Source: Galerina marginata
Lineage: Eukaryota > Basidiomycota > Agaricomycetes > Agaricales > Galerinaceae
Length of the DNA stretch: 64,000 bases
Assembly: GCA_023014335.1 (NCBI GenBank)
Contig: JAECYW010000022.1
Location: 1-64,000, forward strand
Direction: 5' to 3'
How positions within the stretch are numbered: position 1 is the stretch's first letter; every line of letters begins with the position of its first letter. The notes below the pieces were generated by a model. It had not been told where the DNA came from, made no database searches, and worked only from the letters and a program-made list of their open reading frames with translations. Both the position numbers and the translations under genes were made by a program. Of the stretch, positions 58,926 through 64,000 are shown in pieces.

Positions 58926-61900
58926 ATGTGGTCCTGCTTGCGTGTAGGCGCGTTGGATGCCCTCCCGTGACTGTTATACCTACAAGTATTTACTCCCCGT
59001 CCGTCGAGCAGGAATGAGCATTGCGGACTTGTCTCGAGTTTGAATTTGTTTCCGGCGCGCCGTCCTTAATAAATGTTAATAATACCTGGACTCGGGCGGT
59101 CCTGGTCCTGGTCTGTTGTCGTAATTTTTTAAAAGTATGCAAGCTTTCGATTCTTAGCACCGCTTTGGTGCCTTGTGGTGATAAATCCTGGTCATATGCA
59201 GTATGAGAGACTTAATCGCATGAGATGAATAAATTATATTCAGCATATATATTGCTTGATAATGGCGAGTTACTAGTTACTATTCTCGTTGGTGCATAAC
59301 GCGACGAGTGAATCACGGAAGGACAGCGCCGGTCCCGTGAAACCGGAGTCCAGAATTCGGAAGAAGTCGCCGCGTCGCCATTCTCAATCTATTCTTCACT
59401 TTGGTCTCCAGTTTCCAAATTTTCCTGCCCAAGCCCCAAGTCGGAGCCATTCCTCGACGATTTCTAGGAGATGGAAGTGCTTGATTACTCTAAATCGTTC
59501 ACAATACTTTGGTGCTGGTTCTTGAATTGTTTCAAAGCGGTCGCTGGTCTCCTCAGTGTCTCTGGAAGTCCCTCCGTGAAGGCTTGATCATGATACTTAC
59601 TTGAACTCTTTGTCGAACGCAGAAATGGCGCTTCTGTTTGTCCTTTTTATGTACAGTACATGATCCACTCCAGCAACCTGCTCGGTGTCAAGGGAAGTCC
59701 CATATGCTCGAGCATCTCGATAGGGTCTTGTTTTCTAAAGAGATGGACAAACCTGGGACAGAGGTCCATCCTCGTCTGGGGATGATGGCGGGCACGGGTT
59801 GGGGTCTCGGGTCCAGTATCTCGAAGCTTCGATGCCCACAAGCACCCATGCCCCATGCTTTTACGTTCCTTTTGTCTCTCGCAGTTATCTGGAACTCAGC
59901 CGTGTCAGCTCAGCGTCGAGACATTTGTTCCACTTTACCAAGATGATCAACTGTGGGCTTGAACCACCCACAACGCGCTTCGACTCGCCCATTCCAAACC
60001 GCCGTAACGCTCAATTCGTCTTATCGATGAATATTTCCATGTCCGCGAATTTGACCATATCCTTTGAAGGTGCTAAATCAGTTTCTCCCGGCCACCGCCT
60101 GACTCCCATCCAGCGCCCGAGAAGCGCCCACAGCAGGCATCCACCCAATTTAGTCCAATTCTCAGTCTGGCTGGGTGTGATTGCGACGATTGGCCAGCCG
60201 CCATGCGATCGAAACTGGACACAAACATGACCATATTCCGCCCCAGGAGTATATAAACCTCGCATTCCTCTCAATGCCTCTGTCACCCAAACCACCACCA
60301 CCTCTCGCCTTGTCCCTCATTTTTGGGCGATTTTTCTTGGGCGATTTACTCTATTACTCTACACACGCGGTCAACACCTCGTCATATAACTGGCTATCAT
60401 TCTCTCTCCCGTCGCCTCTGTTACGGGCCTGATGCTACCGCATAGCGTTGAGCCAGGCTAAGGCCTACATATCGTCTCCTCGAGGCGCTTTTAATTGGGC
60501 GATCCACATTATATTATCTCGCCCCGAGTATCGCCACTCGAAACGATCGCCCGCAAGCGTTTTACTATACACATCGTATGTCAGCCTCATCGAATGGCCT
60601 CTTGTACTGACCCTCACTCGTGTACAGGTAACGATACCATCTGCCCTCTTGACACCAAGCCATCCCATCACCAAGCCATTCCATCATACCCTCCAGGTGT
60701 TTTGCCTTGGGCGATTCAAGACGGTCCATTATTTATTTCGCCTTGCCATGAGACTCGTCTATTGGCGTCATCGCCTACGGGACTGGTCCTTGCACACCGT
60801 ACGTAGCTTCTTCGAAGGTTCTTCTTGTACTGACAGTGACTTCTAATTAGATTCGTTGTCTGTGTACTCGACATCAGTTACCTCAGCTTCAAGACTGCCT
60901 ACCCACACGCCGACGCCGAAACCTCTCGATCTCTGAGGCTGGGGTCGGAGGCTGACCGTTATTTTGGTATTCTTGCTGGCCCGGTGACCCCATTCATGAC
61001 TGATTCTTTCCTAGCCTTTATTCCTCGTACCTACCCCTTCAACTTGTTGCCACGATCAAGCCTTCCTCGGCGAGGCATACACGGCGAACAGGGTGGCTTT
61101 GTCGCTGGGTCACGCCGATCTTCCTGAGTCGTCCTCAGAAGCTCCATAGACTCGCAGAGCATGTCACGGCCTCCACTCACCATATGAACATGGTTGTTTG
61201 TGACGTCGGACTCTCTCAATCTTCCTGGCTTCGCTGCGAGACTCATAGATAATCGCCCATCTGCTCACTTCAACCACCATCAAGAACTGTCGACTGTATG
61301 CCTCTGGTGACGGCAGCATAGTCATATGATTCAGAGCTCAATCCTCGTCTAGCGCGATCGGTCCACTCGTGAGTACTGCTTTATGCAGACTCCGCAGTTT
61401 CGCCTAGCGGTAGACGGTTTTGGCATTCTCCTCTATGAACTCCTGTCGTCTGAAGATCCGAGGGATAACCTCCTCTGTCGGAACCCATTATAATCCCCAA
61501 CCAACCAAAAAAAAAAAAGAAAGGCAATCAAAGCACGAACCGATATATTAAAAAAAAAACAGCGAAACATAAAGAAGAAAAAACATAAAGATAAACGGAG
61601 AAAGGGATAGAAAGGGAGTTCAGATAAGAAGAAACGATAGAGGAAACGATAGACTTAGAATATTTGTAATATTGTCCGTTCCTCGGACATGGGATGAAGG
61701 AGGAGACGTTGCCTGTTGCGATTCCCTTCCCTCAATGGCTTGAGCAATGCCTGAGCAAAATTCATAACTAGACCTTGCAGTGTCGTGGCCAAACTTAGTT
61801 TCGGATAACAAATGAACAATGACAGTTGGAAGTCGTGATTTGGTGATGGGTATTACAAGACTTCCGGCTTCCCCTCCGCCGCTCTCATCATTGTCTTCTT

Positions 61901-62328
61901 TTCTTTATCATCGATGTGGCAGATTCGTAGGCGCTTCGACCCTGGTGTTCTGCAACGGTCCACCGGTGAACGTTTGAACGATTGAGATGCTCGTAGGATG
62001 ATCTTTCCTCATAGTCGCCTTACTGCATAACTGGCGGAATGTTTTAGGCGCCATTGCCTAATTTGCGGGCTGCTTGAATGACGAGCCTGCGATTAGAGTT
62101 TCTCGTCACTAGAATATAGAGGATGGAGGTTTGGTCCCGATGTGAGAAGACGCGAACGAGAGGGTCGACCGGGACTGCGGAATGTCATATTTCTCCATTG
62201 GGCTATAGTCCTCGGGCTGTGCTCAGAATCCTGCATTCTTTCTGCTCTTTGGCTCGCTCACTGCAGGCAAAGATAGTCGTCCTCCATTTTTCCTTCACCA
62301 GAACGATAATATCCGCTTTCAAACGACC
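58926..62328. other. 3.4-kb stretch without a clear gene
   Basis: Only short frames on both strands. A repeated word TTGGGCGAT occurs four times between 60323 and 60715. Poly(A)-like runs lie near 61510 and 61550. A non-coding transcript is possible but nothing shows it. The 4-TM gene promoter lies at the right end. Confidence 0.4.
60323..60715 (+). repeat. dispersed TTGGGCGAT word, four exact copies
   Basis: Exact copies at 60323-60331, 60337-60345, 60495-60503 and 60707-60715, with one-mismatch inverted versions near 60545 and 61252. A 9-mer is expected far less than once in 400 bp, so the clustering is notable. It may be a binding site or a leftover of a short repeat. Confidence 0.55.
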
Positions 62329-62967
62329 ATGATCATCACAGAATCGGTGGACAATTCAGACGCAGTCTCTGTCACGAACACTCTGGTGGTAGAAACAAAA
62401 GAAACGGAAAAACTACCTCGATTCTTCTCAGCTCTCACCTACGCGTCTCTAGGCCTCTCCTTCATTCCTTTCGCCTTCTCGCTCATTATTATCCAGATAT
62501 CGCGGATAAACTCTATACCTACCATCCTCGCGTACTTCTTTTCAACGCCCTTCCACCTAGCAGCCCTCCTCTTAATATGGCAACAGTCTCGTCAAATCGA
62601 CATGCAGCTCCCATTCCACCCCACGTCGTGGCGGAGCATCGCGTACATCTCCTTCCTAGCCGCGATGTGGCTCTTTGCGATGATCACAGCCGGGATGGGC
62701 GCCCGTGCTTTCGTCGCTGGAACCCGGACCTGCACAACGGTGTATGCTGAAGGCCGCTCGGTCAGCGTATGCTATGATCATAATTTCAACCGCATGGTGG
62801 GCTTTTTAGTCAGTGCCAGTGCAATCGCCGTGCTAGAGGCGTTTGTCCTTTGCGTGATGGCCATCCTTTGCTTTCGGAGCCGACGGCGTAAGGAGACGCC
62901 TCAGGCTCCAGTCCCTGCATCGCGTTTTCCATCGCCATCCCCTTCTCCAAAGGTGCTATCCGCCTAA
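62329..62967 (+). CDS. single-exon four-TM protein
   Basis: 212 residues in one exon starting MIITESVDNSDAVSVTNTLV. Four hydrophobic segments: FFSALTYASLGLSFIPFAFS, TILAYFFSTPFHLAALLLIW, SIAYISFLAAMWLFAMITAG and FLVSASAIAVLEAFVLCVMA. Two Cys flank the loop before the last helix (RTCTTVYAEGRSVSVCYDH), which could form a disulphide. The tail is basic, then Pro/Ser-rich (RSRRRKETPQ). The layout recalls MARVEL-type tetraspans, but I see no decisive motif. This is a basidiomycete orphan type. It is one of the few intron-free genes in the window. Confidence 0.72.
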   Translation: MIITESVDNSDAVSVTNTLVVETKETEKLPRFFSALTYASLGLSFIPFAFSLIIIQISRINSIPTILAYFFSTPFHLAALLLIWQQSRQIDMQLPFHPTSWRSIAYISFLAAMWLFAMITAGMGARAFVAGTRTCTTVYAEGRSVSVCYDHNFNRMVGFLVSASAIAVLEAFVLCVMAILCFRSRRRKETPQAPVPASRFPSPSPSPKVLSA

Positions 62968-63767
62968 CCATTGATCTATGGCTGGAAACTATGGTACGTC
63001 CATTGCCGACTTCGAAAAATGATTTAGGATCTAATTTATAACAAATACTTATTCGTGCAGTTTCAACCCCGTCAAATTCAATTGCAATCTATCATACAAG
63101 GAGGATTGGTCTGGCTCTTCGAAACCCATATTTATTGCGTCGGACAAGATATTGGCACAAACTGTCCTGTCCCTTGTTTCTCCCTGTCTTTGGGGATGGA
63201 AGATTCGATATTTACCCGGTTTCTGGATACTCCTTCACTTTACTATTGGGGAATTCTGAGGTTTGGCCCTCAATGTACTCTTCTTTTATTTAAATTATAC
63301 CATCAATATGTAGTATTACATGTATAACTAGCAAACCAGGATAACGAAATTAGTCCTTTCAAAGCTGGTAGAGTTGGATCTGCCAGATTGACGAAACGAG
63401 AGATCGACCTCGAATTGGCCGTGGGGTATTTGAGCGCTCGGTCAAGATGCAAAGAAGAAAGGTACTTAGGTCTGCATGACGACCTTCTCCAAAGCGCACT
63501 TACTCGTCGTTTTACACTAGCCAGAGTTTAATTACCCAGACTCCCATCACTTATGCCCAGTGTCCACGGGGAGGCGACACTGAAAGACCTGGTCAAGACC
63601 ACCGGCTTGGAAATCGTCAGACAAGGCTCGCGTACTGATCGAGGATTCACGAGTTGCGACACTGTCACACTGACCCGCTCACACTGAACCTTTCAGCAAT
63701 TTATTCTTCTGCTTCCTCTCTGTCTTCTTCCCACTCCGCCTGCTCCTCATCCTCTCCATCGCCCTCT
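62968..63767. other. intergenic between the 4-TM gene and the truncated end gene
   Basis: 0.8 kb; the two genes converge here, so mainly 3' ends are expected. A 90-codon plus-strand frame at 63055-63327 has no resemblance to any family and no gene is called. Confidence 0.4.
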
Positions 63768-64000
63768 TCATCTTCGCTCCGGTGAGATCTCCAACTTCTC
63801 GCTCTCGGGATCGATGAAATCTGGCCATTCGCTCTCCCTTTCGTTAAAAAAGTCAACCGACTCAACCACATACTTCAGCTGCCCACTCTGGACAGCAGGG
63901 AGCACAGCAGCGTCTTGGGCCTGATGCAAGAGACAGTACCAATCCCCAAGAGTCTGTTGGCTGACTCGAAGATCAGAGAGCCCAATTGTTGGTACTCGTA
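63768..64000 (-). CDS. 3' part of an unrecognised gene cut by the window end
   Basis: An open minus-strand frame enters from the window edge and reads VPTIGLSDLRVSQQTLGDWY, then AVLPAVQSGQLKYVVESVDF, ending EKLEISPERR before the stop at 63768-63770. Composition is protein-like. In the frame one base over, the sequence continues as a strongly acidic run (SEDEEGDGEDEEQAEWEED) to a stop near 63701, so the true C-terminus could be that acidic tail if an indel or unseen splice lies near 63790. The family is unknown. Confidence 0.5.
   Translation of the reverse strand, partial: RVPTIGLSDLRVSQQTLGDWYCLLHQAQDAAVLPAVQSGQLKYVVESVDFFNERESEWPDFIDPESEKLEISPERR

Noticed and set aside
61400..61440. A tRNA-like A-box (TAGCGGTAGACGG)
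   Set aside because: No matching B-box, acceptor stem or cloverleaf could be folded around it.
1..64000. CRISPR arrays, IS elements, bacterial operons
   Set aside because: The window is eukaryotic with spliced genes; no regularly spaced repeats or transposase genes were seen.

Overview
The window is nuclear DNA of a filamentous basidiomycete, most likely an Agaricomycete. Nearly every gene is split by short introns (about 45-60 bp, GT..AG), genes lie on both strands without operons, and several products are families I know mainly from mushrooms (a FAD oxidase with a long Ser-rich insert, orphan multi-pass proteins, PTH11-like 7TM receptors). No species can be named from sequence alone. Exon borders given here were read by eye from splice signals, frame and protein similarity. 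Where every exon was traced, the summed exon lengths were checked for phase.

Layout. 1-19.6 kb is gene-rich: a DH-BAR-SH3 Rho exchange factor (+) whose N-terminal part shows frame breaks; a BBE-type FAD oxidase (-); a Yar1-like ankyrin protein (-); an eight-TM orphan protein (+, 13 exons); a CHY zinc-finger protein (+); and a GT2 cellulose-synthase-like enzyme (-). 19.6-27.4 kb is gene-poor, with only degraded coding-like fragments. 27.4-33.1 kb holds coatomer zeta (RET3, -), a divergent NIF3-like small protein (+), a secreted metallophosphatase (+) and a four-TM protein with a PPTY tail (-).

35.4-51.3 kb is the most unusual part. Six copies of one 7TM (PTH11/rhodopsin-like) receptor family are arranged in mirror image around a four-RRM Nrd1-like RNA-binding protein gene. 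Three copies lie on the left (all -) and three on the right (all +), pointing away from it. The middle copy on each side is a pseudogene; the other four are intact with identical intron positions. The two sides form two subfamilies that differ in their C-terminal tails.

52.4-64 kb holds a fungal MscL channel with a zinc-ribbon tail, a poorly resolved region with at least one possible spliced minus-strand gene, the KDEL receptor ERD2, a 3.4-kb stretch without a clear gene, a single-exon four-TM protein, and a minus-strand gene cut by the window end.

The genes do not form one pathway. ERD2 and RET3 both serve Golgi-ER retrieval but lie 30 kb apart. The 7TM cluster is a lineage-specific expansion of likely environmental sensors, and the Nrd1-like protein in its centre belongs to a family that controls sexual differentiation in fission yeast; a functional link between them is only speculation. 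I saw no convincing tRNA, rRNA, CRISPR array or intact transposon.
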